Counted from the first letter of the stretch, positions 54,066 through 62,903 are shown. The stretch: DNA of 64,000 bases from Bacillus sp. OV322 (GCF_900112495.1 NZ_FOMA01000004.1:62001-126000), one strand, 5' to 3'. Translations and numbers: made by a program. Notes: generated by a model not told the origin, from the sequence alone.

Positions 54066-54920
54066 TTATTCGCCTTTATCAAAACCTAAATGAACAGAAT
54101 CTGCAATCCTTTCATAGCCAATTTCCCTATAAATCTTATTTGATGTAGGATTCATCAAATCTGTGTATAGTACGCAAAAATCGAAATCTTTGAGCAGTTC
54201 TCTTGAAACCGCCGCAACAAGCGCCCTAGCATATCCATTTTTGCGCTTTTCCTTTGGCGTAAATACCAAAGTAACGGTTACACCGTTCTTTGTCGGACGT
54301 GACTTCTTCATCATAGATACAATCTTTCCTTTATCCTCCCAAAGAAAAACCTCACGTTCCTTTAAAAACATTGCGACACGTTTTTTCACGTGTTCGATTG
54401 GTGAAATCGGCATTCCGGTATCAATTTCGAATAAGTTGAACCACTTTTCGATAAGTGAAGAATCATTTTCTTCTGCATAGCGCCAATTACCAGGACTATG
54501 TTCAAGCGTTTCATTTACCTCATTTAATCGATACAATCCCTGATCCATAAGTAGTCGATGAGTCATATCGGTTTTAATTTCCCACTTCTTCGCGACTTTA
54601 TATGCCCACGGTTTCAAACTGATAATCGAACGAAAGTCAATGTCATGTTCGAGCATATTTTTTATGAAGAACTCTATTATTTCTTCTAAACGGATTTCAT
54701 CGACAAAAATTAGATTTAACGGATGCGGGGGAGTCATTTGAAAAAGGGCTAATATTTTTCCGTCCTCTTCAATTGCCGCCATAAATGGATTCTCATAATT
54801 ACCAGCTTTAATCGCTTGTAGCACACCAAAAAACAGACTGAATATATCTTCCTTTTCCAATAAAATCGGCTCTATCTTTCTCTCAAAATCATGAGCATTA
54901 TCGTAAACTTTAAATTTCAT
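54066..54920 (-). CDS. GNAT-family acetyltransferase
   Basis: A protein of about 284 residues with an N-terminal GNAT-related part and a C-terminal GNAT domain: VTLVFTPKEKRKNGYARALVAAVSRELL (acetyl-CoA loop) and CVLYTDLMNPTSNKIYREIGYERI. ATG 54920 (MKFKVYDN) is preferred; an in-frame start at 54974 adds 18 residues that look random. The substrate is unknown. Confidence 0.8.
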   Translation of the reverse strand: MKFKVYDNAHDFERKIEPILLEKEDIFSLFFGVLQAIKAGNYENPFMAAIEEDGKILALFQMTPPHPLNLIFVDEIRLEEIIEFFIKNMLEHDIDFRSIISLKPWAYKVAKKWEIKTDMTHRLLMDQGLYRLNEVNETLEHSPGNWRYAEENDSSLIEKWFNLFEIDTGMPISPIEHVKKRVAMFLKEREVFLWEDKGKIVSMMKKSRPTKNGVTVTLVFTPKEKRKNGYARALVAAVSRELLKDFDFCVLYTDLMNPTSNKIYREIGYERIADSVHLGFDKGE

Positions 54921-55132
54921 TTTCAATACCCCATTCTTAATCAGATAATATCGAAAGCACCGATTTAGAAACACTATTTTATCCGGAAATCTGGCCCGTT
55001 TGACGCAAAGTCTTTACCCAGCAAATGCTCCCTCTTAATGGAATAACCTGATATGGCCTCATGCTTAGGAGCGATTAATTGTTCTTCTTCTTTCGCCGCG
55101 TTAGCTTAAGTATAATTGTTCACAATCTTATG

Positions 55133-55630
55133 TCACAGTTTATTAAATTCAGAAGTGTTCATTAATTTTTGGAAAAACTCATTTTTAGCTTCCCTATACT
55201 CATCCATTTCTTTCCCTTCAAACTCTCTTTTTAACTCATCATATTCCAGCCTGTAAGTATCATTTAGTAATAATACATCTCGAAATTTCCAAAAGAAATC
55301 ATATTCAGAATCTATGACAGTTAATTGAACTCCTAAAGGAGGAACGGTTGAACCATCTTTAAAAGCCCTGAACCAGTCGGTTTTTACACTGCCTTCATTA
55401 AGCTCATAAACTGCTGAAAGTGTCTGAACTGCCTTTAGGAATTGCTCTGGAGAAACTCGTACCTGTATATCTATATCACCTTTTGTAAGGCTATTAGGTA
55501 CAGCTGTACTACCGACGTGCTGAACATCAGATTCTGGCAAAAGCTCTCTAATTTTATTTTTGTGTACTAAGAAAGCTTTCTCAGCCTTTTCATAAACATG
55601 CCTATATTCAAAAAAACTAACATATTCCAT
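55133..55630 (-). CDS. GrpB family protein (nucleotidyltransferase-like)
   Basis: A 165-residue protein with the GrpB hallmark VQHVGSTAVPNSLTKGDIDIQVRV and a C-terminal helix RLEYDELKREFEGKEMDEYREAKNEF. The fold resembles minimal nucleotidyltransferases; the role is unknown. Monocistronic, with GGGGGGAATATG around the start. Confidence 0.88.
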   Translation of the reverse strand: MEYVSFFEYRHVYEKAEKAFLVHKNKIRELLPESDVQHVGSTAVPNSLTKGDIDIQVRVSPEQFLKAVQTLSAVYELNEGSVKTDWFRAFKDGSTVPPLGVQLTVIDSEYDFFWKFRDVLLLNDTYRLEYDELKREFEGKEMDEYREAKNEFFQKLMNTSEFNKL

Positions 55631-55763
55631 ATTCCCCCCCCCATAGGATATATTTTATGGTTAATTTTACCATATTATTCAGCTATACTGCCAAGTTAGC
55701 GACAGCTTTCTAAGGGCCATTCCTTCTTAAAACTAACTGACCTGTTTGCTGCAAAGTGAAAGG

Positions 55764-56151
55764 TTATTCACATAGGGATTCTACTTGTTTATCAAATTTT
55801 ACATTTCCCTTGTAGTACACATCATTTAATTTTAACAGTATAAAGTCACCAACTTCTTTTTCGTTTCGGTAAGCTTTGACTAAGCAACCTTCGTATGTTA
55901 AAAGCAGCTCTCTTTCTTCTTGATTCTGGTCACGGATAAACTTTATTTTTCCTGCTCTGTCTATCCATTTGTTAATATCTTCAAGCCTGGTTATTTTCTT
56001 TACGTTTACCGTTTTTTTCTTTAATTTCAATTTTTGTTATATAGTTAGCGGTATAGATTTCCCCAAAAAGCATTTCGCCTTCTTTTTTTTGACAAGACAT
56101 TAGACTTGCTATTAAAACAACTAAACAAGTGTACAAAAGAATGCTTCTCAA
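55764..56151 (-). pseudogene. Small lipoprotein, frameshifted
   Basis: TTG 56151 after AGGAGGAAAGG opens a signal peptide MRSILLYTCLVVLIASLMSC with a lipobox Cys. The frame reads QKKEGEMLFGEIYTANYITK, then an A7 run near 56010 shifts it; the +1 frame continues VNVKKITRLEDINKWIDRAG and LLTYEGCLVKAYRNEKEV to the stop. The 388-bp span is one base over a multiple of three, so one extra A explains it. It could also be a sequencing error. The domain is unknown. Confidence 0.7.
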
Positions 56152-56428
56152 GAAACCTTTCCTCCTAATATCACAGAGTAATTTTGCTACTTATATTCTA
56201 TTAATAGTTCATACAGTCCTTCTCTTATTCGAAATAAAGACTGTTGGAGTAATAAAAAAGGCTGCCGTAGCAGCCAAATCTTTGTTCAACGAACGCACAC
56301 GTAAGTATATTTCTTCACTAAGCCAACCTAAAATGACTGAGCTGTATTGTATTACGCAATAAATCTTTTTACTCAACAGGCGCTCGAGAGTTGAATAATA
56401 CTAAAGAGTTTATCAAGCAGTTTTAATT
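56152..56428. other. Intergenic region, nothing recognised
   Basis: AT-rich; I see no gene, hairpin or promoter that can be supported. Confidence 0.4.
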
Positions 56429-56695
56429 TCATTCCTCATTATTGACCAACCATTCTCTAATCTCTTTAATTGACAGCCCAGTTTTTTTTAACTTGTTAAT
56501 TGTCTCAATTCTTTTAACTGAAGCTTCTCTAGGGTACCGTCGGGTTAAATTTTCTTCTTTTTGTTCAAATGGAATTAAGCCTGCCTCAGTGTAATGTTTT
56601 AAGGTGCTGTATCTTGAATCTGTAATTCGAGCTAGTTCTCCTATAGATAAATAGTCGGATTGCAGAATATCATCTAATGACCGCCTTCTGGACAC
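56429..56695 (-). CDS. MerR-like DNA-binding protein (short)
   Basis: An 88-residue protein consisting of only the MerR-type winged helix: YLSIGELARITDSRYSTLKHYTEAGLIPFEQ, TRRYPREASVKRIETINKLKKTGLSIKEIREWL. It has no effector domain, so it may need a partner. It is 15 bp downstream of the GPP34 gene in the same operon and could bind the heptamer repeats in that operon's leader. Confidence 0.82.
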   Translation of the reverse strand: MSRRRSLDDILQSDYLSIGELARITDSRYSTLKHYTEAGLIPFEQKEENLTRRYPREASVKRIETINKLKKTGLSIKEIREWLVNNEE

Positions 56696-56710
56696 TAAAA
56701 TCCCTCCAAA

Positions 56711-57358
56711 TCAACCGACAGACGCGATAATCGTAGTAATTGTGTGTGATATTCTATCTACTAGAGCAAAGATCTCTTTGTTTAATTTTTCATCGTGAAG
56801 TTCAGATAGTTTCTCATTAAGATCTTTTTCCTCAAACTCACTAAAATAATACTTTAAGATATGGCTTCCCAGTAACAAACTCGCCAAAGCAATTGTATCT
56901 TTTGTAACTGTTCCTACTTCTAATAACTCTGCACGGATTTGTTCAACAATTTGTTTCTTAGTTTCTTCTCCACCTGCATAGCGGTTAGAATGACCTAAAA
57001 TGCCTCCACTATTTTTAGTGACAATATCCATATCCACTAAATAATCGCCAATTGAATTAAACATATCTTTGAAAAGACTACGGTTAGTAACTAATTTCCT
57101 TGCTAATTTTTTAAAGTTAAGTGACCTTTCAGCAAGAACTTCATTATAAATTGGACTTAAAAACTTTTTATTACTTGGTAATTCTTGTTTTACCATTACC
57201 TGATCATCTTCAATTAAAATAACCTCTTCTAAAGCAAGTTCCAAAATTCCACTTGCAATCAAAAAAGCGCGAATGCGTAAGCTTCCGAGAGGAGAAACCC
57301 CTCCTTTGTCATTTAATGATAACAACAAAAAGCTTTGAGAAATCTGTATATCCTTCAT
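56711..57358 (-). CDS. GPP34/GOLPH3-like protein
   Basis: A protein of about 215 residues (ATG 57358, AGGAGTG upstream). Features of the GPP34 fold are SFLLLSLNDKGGVSP, RAFLIASGILELALEEVILIEDD and the long helical C-terminal half. In eukaryotes GPP34 binds phosphoinositide lipids; bacterial members are of unknown function and may bind membranes. The MerR-like gene follows. An A/T-rich leader with six heptamers precedes it. Confidence 0.7.
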   Translation of the reverse strand: MKDIQISQSFLLLSLNDKGGVSPLGSLRIRAFLIASGILELALEEVILIEDDQVMVKQELPSNKKFLSPIYNEVLAERSLNFKKLARKLVTNRSLFKDMFNSIGDYLVDMDIVTKNSGGILGHSNRYAGGEETKKQIVEQIRAELLEVGTVTKDTIALASLLLGSHILKYYFSEFEEKDLNEKLSELHDEKLNKEIFALVDRISHTITTIIASVG

Positions 57359-57386
57359 AAAAACACTCCTGAAATTATTATTTAAC

Positions 57387-57428
57387 ACTTACTACTTACT
57401 ACTTACTACTTATCACTTACTACTTACT
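57387..57428. repeat. Six tandem heptamers (ACTTACT)
   Basis: On the plus strand ACTTACT x3, ACTTATC, ACTTACT x2; the fourth unit is changed. The array lies between the -10 region (TATACA, 57430-57435) and the GPP34 start, so it is in the transcribed leader. Phased 7-bp repeats here suggest a multi-site operator. Confidence 0.85.
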
Positions 57429-57429
57429 G

Positions 57430-57456
57430 TATAACTCAATTTGATTCTTGTCAATG
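57430..57456 (-). promoter_or_regulatory. Promoter of GPP34-MerR operon
   Basis: The minus strand reads TTGACA, a 15-bp spacer and TATACA. The spacer is short by two bases, a feature typical of MerR-controlled promoters only when the spacer is long (19-20), so activation by distortion is not implied. Confidence 0.5.
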
Positions 57457-57839
57457 CAATTTAAACTAGAAAGGCAATCCAAATTTTAAAGTTATGATTA
57501 TCGATCATAAAGAATTTCACTTCTTTTAATCAATTTAATTATCTGATTGTTGAAAACTGCCGCCACTAAATAAAATCTCTCGTAAAGTACTTTCTTTCAT
57601 AAACGAAATTATTTATTGCGCAGTGGCGTGGAGCATGTATATCACTTGGTAAAATGTAGAGTAAAATGTAACTCCTTATGCCTTCACGAATCCAAAATGA
57701 CATGAACTCATTTCATTTAATCGCTAAATACATATCAAGGGTTATGAAATCCTACGAATAAGCGAGTATTCGTGAGAAAAACTGTATTTAATTGAGTGAA
57801 TTCAATAAGATAGCAATGCATTATTCTTTATCATCTGGA
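57457..57839. other. Intergenic region, nothing recognised
   Basis: About 380 bp of AT-rich sequence between the GPP34 promoter and the MFS stop; no gene or RNA is supported. Confidence 0.4.
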
Positions 57840-59096
57840 TTAGAGACCCTTAGTTCCAACAGATTCTGAATGGTATAATTGACTTTTTGAAGGTAATAAA
57901 CTGAATATGCATAAAGTGATGGATAATATCATCATAACTAAAACACCTATAATCACTACATTCTGAATGGAAGTAATCTGAGCCATCATTCCCATAATGC
58001 TAGTTGCCGTTATCACTAAAATTGCTTGAACTAGACTATATAAACTGCCAATCCGTCCCATCACATCAACTGGTATATTATTCTGATAGAAGGTAAGAAA
58101 CCCAGTATTGGCATAAGCGATAAAAAAGGCAAGAATAAAGAAACCAACTGCTGCAATAATAAACGAACTTGAAAATGCGTATATAATGTAACCAGTTGAG
58201 ACTAATACCGAACCTAGACCAATTAATACCGATGTATGAATTTTTTTCACAATGATGGAGTTAATTAATGCTCCGACAGCAATACCAACTCCTGCTACCG
58301 TGACCAAAAAACCATATTCACTGTCTGATAAAAAAAGTACCTCTTTGGCAAAAGCAGCTTCGAGTGAATCAACAGCACTCGCCATAATAACCATCACACA
58401 ACTAAATAAAAAGTAAATCAACATTATATAACTGTAGCGGCGGCTATATTCTGCAACAATATACCAATCCTTTTTTACTAATTCGAATGATATTCTGTCA
58501 TTCGTTGATGTAACAATTGTTTGTTTCTCTATATCAGGCATTACTAAAGTAATTATTCCTGATATAAATAAAGAAACCGCATTTATATAAATTGCAACTA
58601 TTGGTGTACCAATTAAAAACAATAATCCTGCAACTGCTGGACCTAATAAAAATGCACCTGATGTCACTAAACTATGCAGGGAATTAAATTGTTTTCTTTG
58701 TTCTTTCGGAATTAATTTTGTAATATAAGTCATTGATGTTGGACCAAACACCGAACTCGCCATATTTATGATAAATACAATTAAGTATATTAAAGCAATA
58801 GACGAAAAGAACGGTAATAATGCTATAAATATAGCTCTGAATACATCAAGAAAAACCATTAATTTTCGTTTGTTTAAACGATCAATCATACTCCCTGTCC
58901 AAAAGTTAGTACATAGAGTAGCCAAGGGTTTTATAATATAAAGACCTGTGACTGCAAGTGGTGAGCCATTCATATCCAAAACCATTAAATTAAGAGATAT
59001 GAAATATATCCATTCACCGATATTTGAGACTCCAATTCCTAATAATAAAATTGATGGATATTTCCAAGAAGCTAGTTTTTTCTTTAAGCTCATCAC
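57840..59096 (-). CDS. MFS transporter (MFS_3/enterobactin-exporter-like) behind a T-box
   Basis: A 418-residue, 12-helix transporter. The start ILLLGIGVSNIGEWIYFISLNLMVLD and TNFWTGSMIDRLNKRKLMVFLDVFRAIFIALLPF are typical of the MFS group that includes macrolide and siderophore exporters. The T-box leader at 59164-59455 implies induction by an uncharged tRNA, so export may relate to an amino acid analogue or a tRNA-synthetase inhibitor. Substrate unknown. Confidence 0.87.
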   Translation of the reverse strand: MMSLKKKLASWKYPSILLLGIGVSNIGEWIYFISLNLMVLDMNGSPLAVTGLYIIKPLATLCTNFWTGSMIDRLNKRKLMVFLDVFRAIFIALLPFFSSIALIYLIVFIINMASSVFGPTSMTYITKLIPKEQRKQFNSLHSLVTSGAFLLGPAVAGLLFLIGTPIVAIYINAVSLFISGIITLVMPDIEKQTIVTSTNDRISFELVKKDWYIVAEYSRRYSYIMLIYFLFSCVMVIMASAVDSLEAAFAKEVLFLSDSEYGFLVTVAGVGIAVGALINSIIVKKIHTSVLIGLGSVLVSTGYIIYAFSSSFIIAAVGFFILAFFIAYANTGFLTFYQNNIPVDVMGRIGSLYSLVQAILVITATSIMGMMAQITSIQNVVIIGVLVMMILSITLCIFSLLPSKSQLYHSESVGTKGL

Positions 59097-59163
59097 TTTA
59101 TCCTCCTATCCCAGCACAAATAAAGACTTCAAAAGAATGATTGATACTTAATGTTATTTATTA

Positions 59164-59455
59164 ATTTTCCCAACAAAAAAATCTCGTCCCCAAGACTCTA
59201 TGCTAACTAAAGTCTTGGGGACGAGATTTTTTAATCGTGGTGCCACCCCAGTTTATTAATATGTCGCCATATTAATCTTATTAGGTAAAATAATCCTATA
59301 CCTTAGCTCTATAACGGGAGCTCCCGTCACATCATCCCCTAAAAGGTTCCGATATAATACTCAGAGGCTTGATTCAATAAATCATACTTACTCCTTTTCA
59401 CCAAACGGAGCTCTCTGGAAAGAATTGATTTTATTTACTCTTCTCTTCATCGCAT
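59164..59455 (-). ncRNA. T-box riboswitch
   Basis: The minus strand shows the stem I AGTAA loop near 59436, GAGAGCTCCG and TTGGTGAAAAGG apical parts, CTCTGAGTATTATATCGGAAC with the specifier loop, then the antiterminator GGGGTGGCACCACGATT (59249-59236 core) and the terminator CTCGTCCCCAAGACT ... AGTCTTGGGGACGAG with a T7 run. The specifier codon candidates are ATC (Ile) and TCG (Ser). The UGGC bulge pairs with a tRNA whose discriminator base is G, which favours Ser over Ile. It controls the MFS gene directly downstream. Confidence 0.92.
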
Positions 59456-59515
59456 TTGTTTATTATTTCTATTTTACACAGGTTACCATTTTATGTAAAT
59501 ATAAAATTTTTCGCT

Positions 59516-59717
59516 ATGGCTTCTAGCTATGCCCACAGTGCTAAAGCAATTATACGAACTCAGCTGTGGAAATACTTCATGGTTAGCGAAAGAAGAACTC
59601 CCATCAGTTCCTAAAATGCTGGTAGCTCACTCAAAAATCCCAAATGTTACTGCAGATCAACTAGAAAAGGAAATATATGAAGGATACACCAACCACTTTA
59701 TTGAATGTATTTTATGA
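59516..59717 (+). pseudogene. Truncated PPOX-class FMN-binding protein
   Basis: The first frame reads SSYAHSAKAIIRTQLWKY; the second continues KEELPSVPKMLVAHSKIPNV and DQLEKEIYEGY to a stop. Together they resemble the C-terminal part of pyridoxamine-phosphate-oxidase-related proteins (YxHCAKAxIRSxLW ... LPSLGEML). The N-terminal two thirds are missing and a frameshift lies near 59575. A terminator follows. Confidence 0.6.
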
Positions 59718-59741
59718 TGCTTTAGGATATTATCAGGTTTA

Positions 59742-59769
59742 ACACTCCCTGTTTTAGGGAGTGTTTTTG
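59742..59769 (+). terminator. Terminator after PPOX fragment
   Basis: ACACTCCCTGTTTTAGGGAGTGT followed by TTTTG. Confidence 0.85.
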
Positions 59770-59821
59770 TTTGAACTAATCTCTTTGCAGCCAGGTTAGT
59801 CCCGATTTCTATGTAATTAAT

Positions 59822-60061
59822 TCAAGGTAGCGGGATTTTTTGAAAAGATGATGGGCTGTCGATGAGGTCTCTGTCGTCGACTGCGCTTCTTGTGCCGATA
59901 AATCCGCTGTCGTCTCCAAAGTTTTGGCCAAAGCCTTGTGTTTTTTTATCTGAATTGTTCCAGTCTGCCAATAAATTTTGTCCGATATTGACCGCTGAAG
60001 CATTTTCAAAGGAATTAATTTTCAATAAAAAAATATTAATATTAATAGAAGCACCTGTCAT
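59822..60061 (-). CDS. GerPA/GerPF-like spore protein
   Basis: A 79-residue protein starting MTGASININIFLLKINSFENASAV; ATG 60061 has AAAAGGGGGGAC upstream. The N-terminal pattern (N-F-INS---AS-VNIG), with the later GQNFGDD and GFIGTRS, matches the GerPA/GerPF-related family of spore coat-germination proteins. It is divergent from the Hsp20 and GerPC-like genes, sharing a 109-bp promoter region. Expression in the mother cell is likely. Confidence 0.75.
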   Translation of the reverse strand: MTGASININIFLLKINSFENASAVNIGQNLLADWNNSDKKTQGFGQNFGDDSGFIGTRSAVDDRDLIDSPSSFQKIPLP

Positions 60062-60170
60062 GGTAGTCCCCCCTTTTTTCAATTTATATTCAGGGATTTG
60101 ATTTTTATCACGCATTAAAAGGGCTTGAAGCCTATAAGCCCTTAGAGTGGCTAGGCAAGGAGGTGGCAGC

Positions 60171-60656
60171 ATGGACTTTAATAAGCTGATGCAATGGATG
60201 GAGCTCGCCCAGAAATACCAGACGACGGATTTTTGGAATGGTGTTTTTGAACAGACCTCCTTTAACCAATTTATGAAGGAAAATATGGACATGAGTTCAC
60301 CGCAGGGTCCCTCGCCTGACAATGGTGCAGCACCCATGCCGCGCAGTGATTTTCCAGCCGTTGATATTTATGTGACAGACACGGAAGTTATTATCCTTGC
60401 CGATCTTGCGGGGTATACGAAGGAGAATATTCAGGTATCTGTTTCCGGGGCAAGGCTTTTGCTGAGAGGAAGCATGAATTCAATGATTGCCGGCCAGGCC
60501 TTTTTAAAGGAAAGATCGCAGGATGGATTCCGGCGGATCATCGACCTGCCGGAGCCGGCTGAATCGAATCTAATCACTGCCAAATTCGAAAACGGACTTC
60601 TCCGTTTAACATATAACAGACAATTTATGGAGGAAGAGCGGGTCAATATCGAGTAA
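60171..60656 (+). CDS. Hsp20/alpha-crystallin-type protein (spore-associated)
   Basis: A 161-residue small heat-shock-type protein. ATG 60171 has AAGGAGGTGG upstream. The alpha-crystallin domain covers about 55-161 (PAVDIYVTDTEVIILADLAGYTKENIQVSV, ending FENGLLRLTYNR). The N-terminal part is helical and unlike vegetative Hsp20. With its GerP-like neighbours it resembles CotM-type coat proteins. It is followed by the GerPC-like gene 28 bp downstream. Confidence 0.82.
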   Translation: MDFNKLMQWMELAQKYQTTDFWNGVFEQTSFNQFMKENMDMSSPQGPSPDNGAAPMPRSDFPAVDIYVTDTEVIILADLAGYTKENIQVSVSGARLLLRGSMNSMIAGQAFLKERSQDGFRRIIDLPEPAESNLITAKFENGLLRLTYNRQFMEEERVNIE

Positions 60657-60684
60657 GTTCCGTATCAGAAAGCGAGGATATAAC

Positions 60685-61446
60685 ATGCCCTTATTCAGCC
60701 AAAAAAAGAACGGAGAAGACACACCAGACTTCGAAACACAGATACGGAGAATCAATACGCTTGAAGTCCATGTTGACCGGTTATTAAAGCTGGAAAACAA
60801 GGTCTCTCCCCTGCTAATTGGAAAGAAATATGCTGAGAAGAAGACTGAAACAGGCAGCACGGCTGGCGCTGGTGACCGCTCACTTCAGGATATTAACAAA
60901 AGACTTCACCGCCTCGAACAATCCCCCAGGGAATGGGCCAGCAAACTGAATGCGATTGAGCAGCGGGTAAAAATGGAACAAGCCTCAAGAAATTATGATG
61001 AATATCTGAATGAAATGGATGAACGGATTTTTGCCATGGAGGAGAAAATGATTCAGCTGCACGGGACACAGCTAGATATCCTTTCCCGCCTTGATGAGAT
61101 GAGCGCGGAACTTTCGCAATATAAAGGGCAAGGCCCAACAAAAGATAAACAGCAGGTGATTGTCAAAGAAATCAATATTGAAAAGTTTTACCTCGATAAA
61201 TACGAGCAAAACAATAACTTTGCACAGCTTGGCATCAAGGAATTAAGCGGTGCCCTCAATATCGGGGCAACTTACGGAACCGGAGTTTTTCCAGAGGCGC
61301 TCACACAGCAAATGAAGGATGATATGGCTGAGCTGCAGGCGGCGAAGGATGACTTGCCGGACAAGCAGGTGACACCGGAAGAAACAGAGATGAAAGTTGA
61401 GGAAGAGTTTTATTCAGAGGTTTCTATTGATGATGAATCAAGTTAG
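60685..61446 (+). CDS. GerPC-like spore protein with coiled coil
   Basis: A 253-residue protein. The first two thirds are coiled coil (LEVHVDRLLKLENKV, DINKRLHRLEQSPREW, MDERIFAMEEKMIQL). The conserved end of GerPC is seen in IEKFYLDKYEQNNNFAQLGIKELSGALNIGATYGTG (about 167-202), where the LxGTLNIG motif is LSGALNIG. The C-terminus is acidic. GerP proteins allow germinants to cross the spore coat. It is in an operon with the Hsp20-like gene. Confidence 0.75.
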   Translation: MPLFSQKKNGEDTPDFETQIRRINTLEVHVDRLLKLENKVSPLLIGKKYAEKKTETGSTAGAGDRSLQDINKRLHRLEQSPREWASKLNAIEQRVKMEQASRNYDEYLNEMDERIFAMEEKMIQLHGTQLDILSRLDEMSAELSQYKGQGPTKDKQQVIVKEINIEKFYLDKYEQNNNFAQLGIKELSGALNIGATYGTGVFPEALTQQMKDDMAELQAAKDDLPDKQVTPEETEMKVEEEFYSEVSIDDESS

Positions 61447-61695
61447 ATCGTATTGCGGTCCTTTGTTATTCATGATAAGCGAATTTAATATTTAGATTCG
61501 AGGTGCAGTTATATTGGGGCCAAAGTCAAAAAATGATTCACTTCTAAAAAAAAGAGCATGTTTGTATAACATGCCCCCAACTTATCTATTTTTTTGGCCG
61601 TTTTCGTATAGATTGTTGCTTTTTTTACCAGAACACTATTTACAATATATGTTAAAATGACACTATGCAGTTAATAATGGCTGGAGGTAATTATA
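61447..61695. other. Intergenic stretch with hairpin
   Basis: GCATGTT-TGTAT-AACATGC at about 61557-61575 with eight A on its left reads as a terminator on the minus strand; it may end readthrough from the right. No other feature. Confidence 0.5.
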
Positions 61696-61971
61696 ATGAT
61701 GATTGGAATGCCTTTTTTGGTAGCTGTTGTCCCAGGTTTTTTAGTATTACTTCTAACTTGGTGGTTTAAAAAACTTAATTTATCGTTAGTTGTAAGGCTT
61801 TTGCCAAGTATTTTGACAGCTTGTACGTCTATTGTATTGTTTTTCTATGGATATATAGAGGTAAGGGGCTTCGAAGGAATAGCTTATGGGTTTCTTGCGT
61901 TTTTTTTGTTGTGTTTTTCCGCACTGAGTTCTGTTATTGCAACTAAAAGTTTTCGTGCAAAACAAGCTTAA
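61696..61971 (+). CDS. Small membrane protein (YesK-like)
   Basis: A 91-residue protein with three hydrophobic helices, FLVAVVPGFLVLLLTWWF, LPSILTACTSIVLFFYGYI and GIAYGFLAFFLLCFSALSSVI. The last helix pair with GFEGIAYG resembles the YesK family of Bacillus. GGAGGTAATTATA precedes the start. Function unknown. Confidence 0.65.
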   Translation: MMIGMPFLVAVVPGFLVLLLTWWFKKLNLSLVVRLLPSILTACTSIVLFFYGYIEVRGFEGIAYGFLAFFLLCFSALSSVIATKSFRAKQA

Positions 61972-62084
61972 ATCCTCGTAATATCGTTTAAAGGTGTCAG
62001 TCATATCTAGAGACCTTTTATTTTTTTTATTAACAACAAAGTTTACGAAAACAGCCATTTTTTTTAGTATACTGGCATTGGACT

Positions 62085-62903
62085 TTATGTATTAAAAAGT
62101 GTTCCCTGCAGTGCTTTTATATAACGATCTGCTGACTTCTGAACAGCAAGGTCCGCATGCTCTGACACGACTCGGTGAAAAGCATTATAAATACGGTTGA
62201 ATGGCAGCCCTTTTACTTTGTCCGCCATCTCTCTTACTTTACTGGCTGGAAGTGGAATCAGGTTAGGATAACTGTACATGAAACTCACCCACTGGCGGTC
62301 GGCAGCTACTTGAATAATATCACCTGTTAGCAGAATACCTTTATTATCGTTTCCGCCTTCCCAGTGTAAAACAGTTCCTCCTTTAAAATGGCCTCCAAGA
62401 CGATTTAAAGTAATGCCATTTGTTAATTCAAAAGACTCTCCCGACCAAAAAATGATTTTGTTACTTGGACGTGCTACCCACTCCTTATCGTCTTCATGGA
62501 TGTAAATAGGTGCATTGAATGTCTCGGCCCATTCAACTTGTGAAGAATAATAATGCGGATGAGACAGGGCAATTGCTTGAATTCCACCCAAACCATTTAT
62601 TTTTCCAACCGTCTTTTCATCTAAATATGTAATACAATCCCATAACACATTAAAACCCTGATCTTGAATAAGATAGGCTGTTTGACCAATCGCAAATTCG
62701 GGTTTTGTTGTAATACTATATAAATGTTTCTCTTCATGCAATATGCTGTTTGAATATACCTCACGCATAGCTTCTAATGTTGTCCAAGACTGTCCCGCAG
62801 GATTTACATATTGTCTCTCTTCATTACAAATCAGACAGCTTTTGATTTCCCCCAGTTTTTGAAGGTATTGAACACCGCATGTTGTACAAATAGAAAATGA
62901 CAT
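62085..62903 (-). CDS. Metallo-beta-lactamase-fold hydrolase with N-terminal zinc ribbon
   Basis: A 272-residue protein. An N-terminal zinc ribbon has C6xxC9 and C23xxC26. The MBL fold shows ALSHPHYYSSQVEW (HxH present; the usual third Asp-His pair of HxHxDH is YY-S-S), LGGHFKGGTVLHW, LTGDIIQV and NAFHRVV at the end. Active-site partial change suggests altered chemistry or specificity. Monocistronic; function unknown. Confidence 0.8.
   Translation of the reverse strand: MSFSICTTCGVQYLQKLGEIKSCLICNEERQYVNPAGQSWTTLEAMREVYSNSILHEEKHLYSITTKPEFAIGQTAYLIQDQGFNVLWDCITYLDEKTVGKINGLGGIQAIALSHPHYYSSQVEWAETFNAPIYIHEDDKEWVARPSNKIIFWSGESFELTNGITLNRLGGHFKGGTVLHWEGGNDNKGILLTGDIIQVAADRQWVSFMYSYPNLIPLPASKVREMADKVKGLPFNRIYNAFHRVVSEHADLAVQKSADRYIKALQGTLFNT

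Noticed and set aside
54990-55080. TGACGCAAAG on the plus strand, similar to the c-di-GMP-I core
   Set aside because: No GNRA-capped P2 before it and no GCTGCC-type return strand after it; only the 10-mer matches.
57387-57428. Heptamer array considered as CRISPR or plasmid iterons
   Set aside because: Units are 7 bp without spacers and the flanking genes are not cas or replication genes; position behind a promoter fits an operator better.
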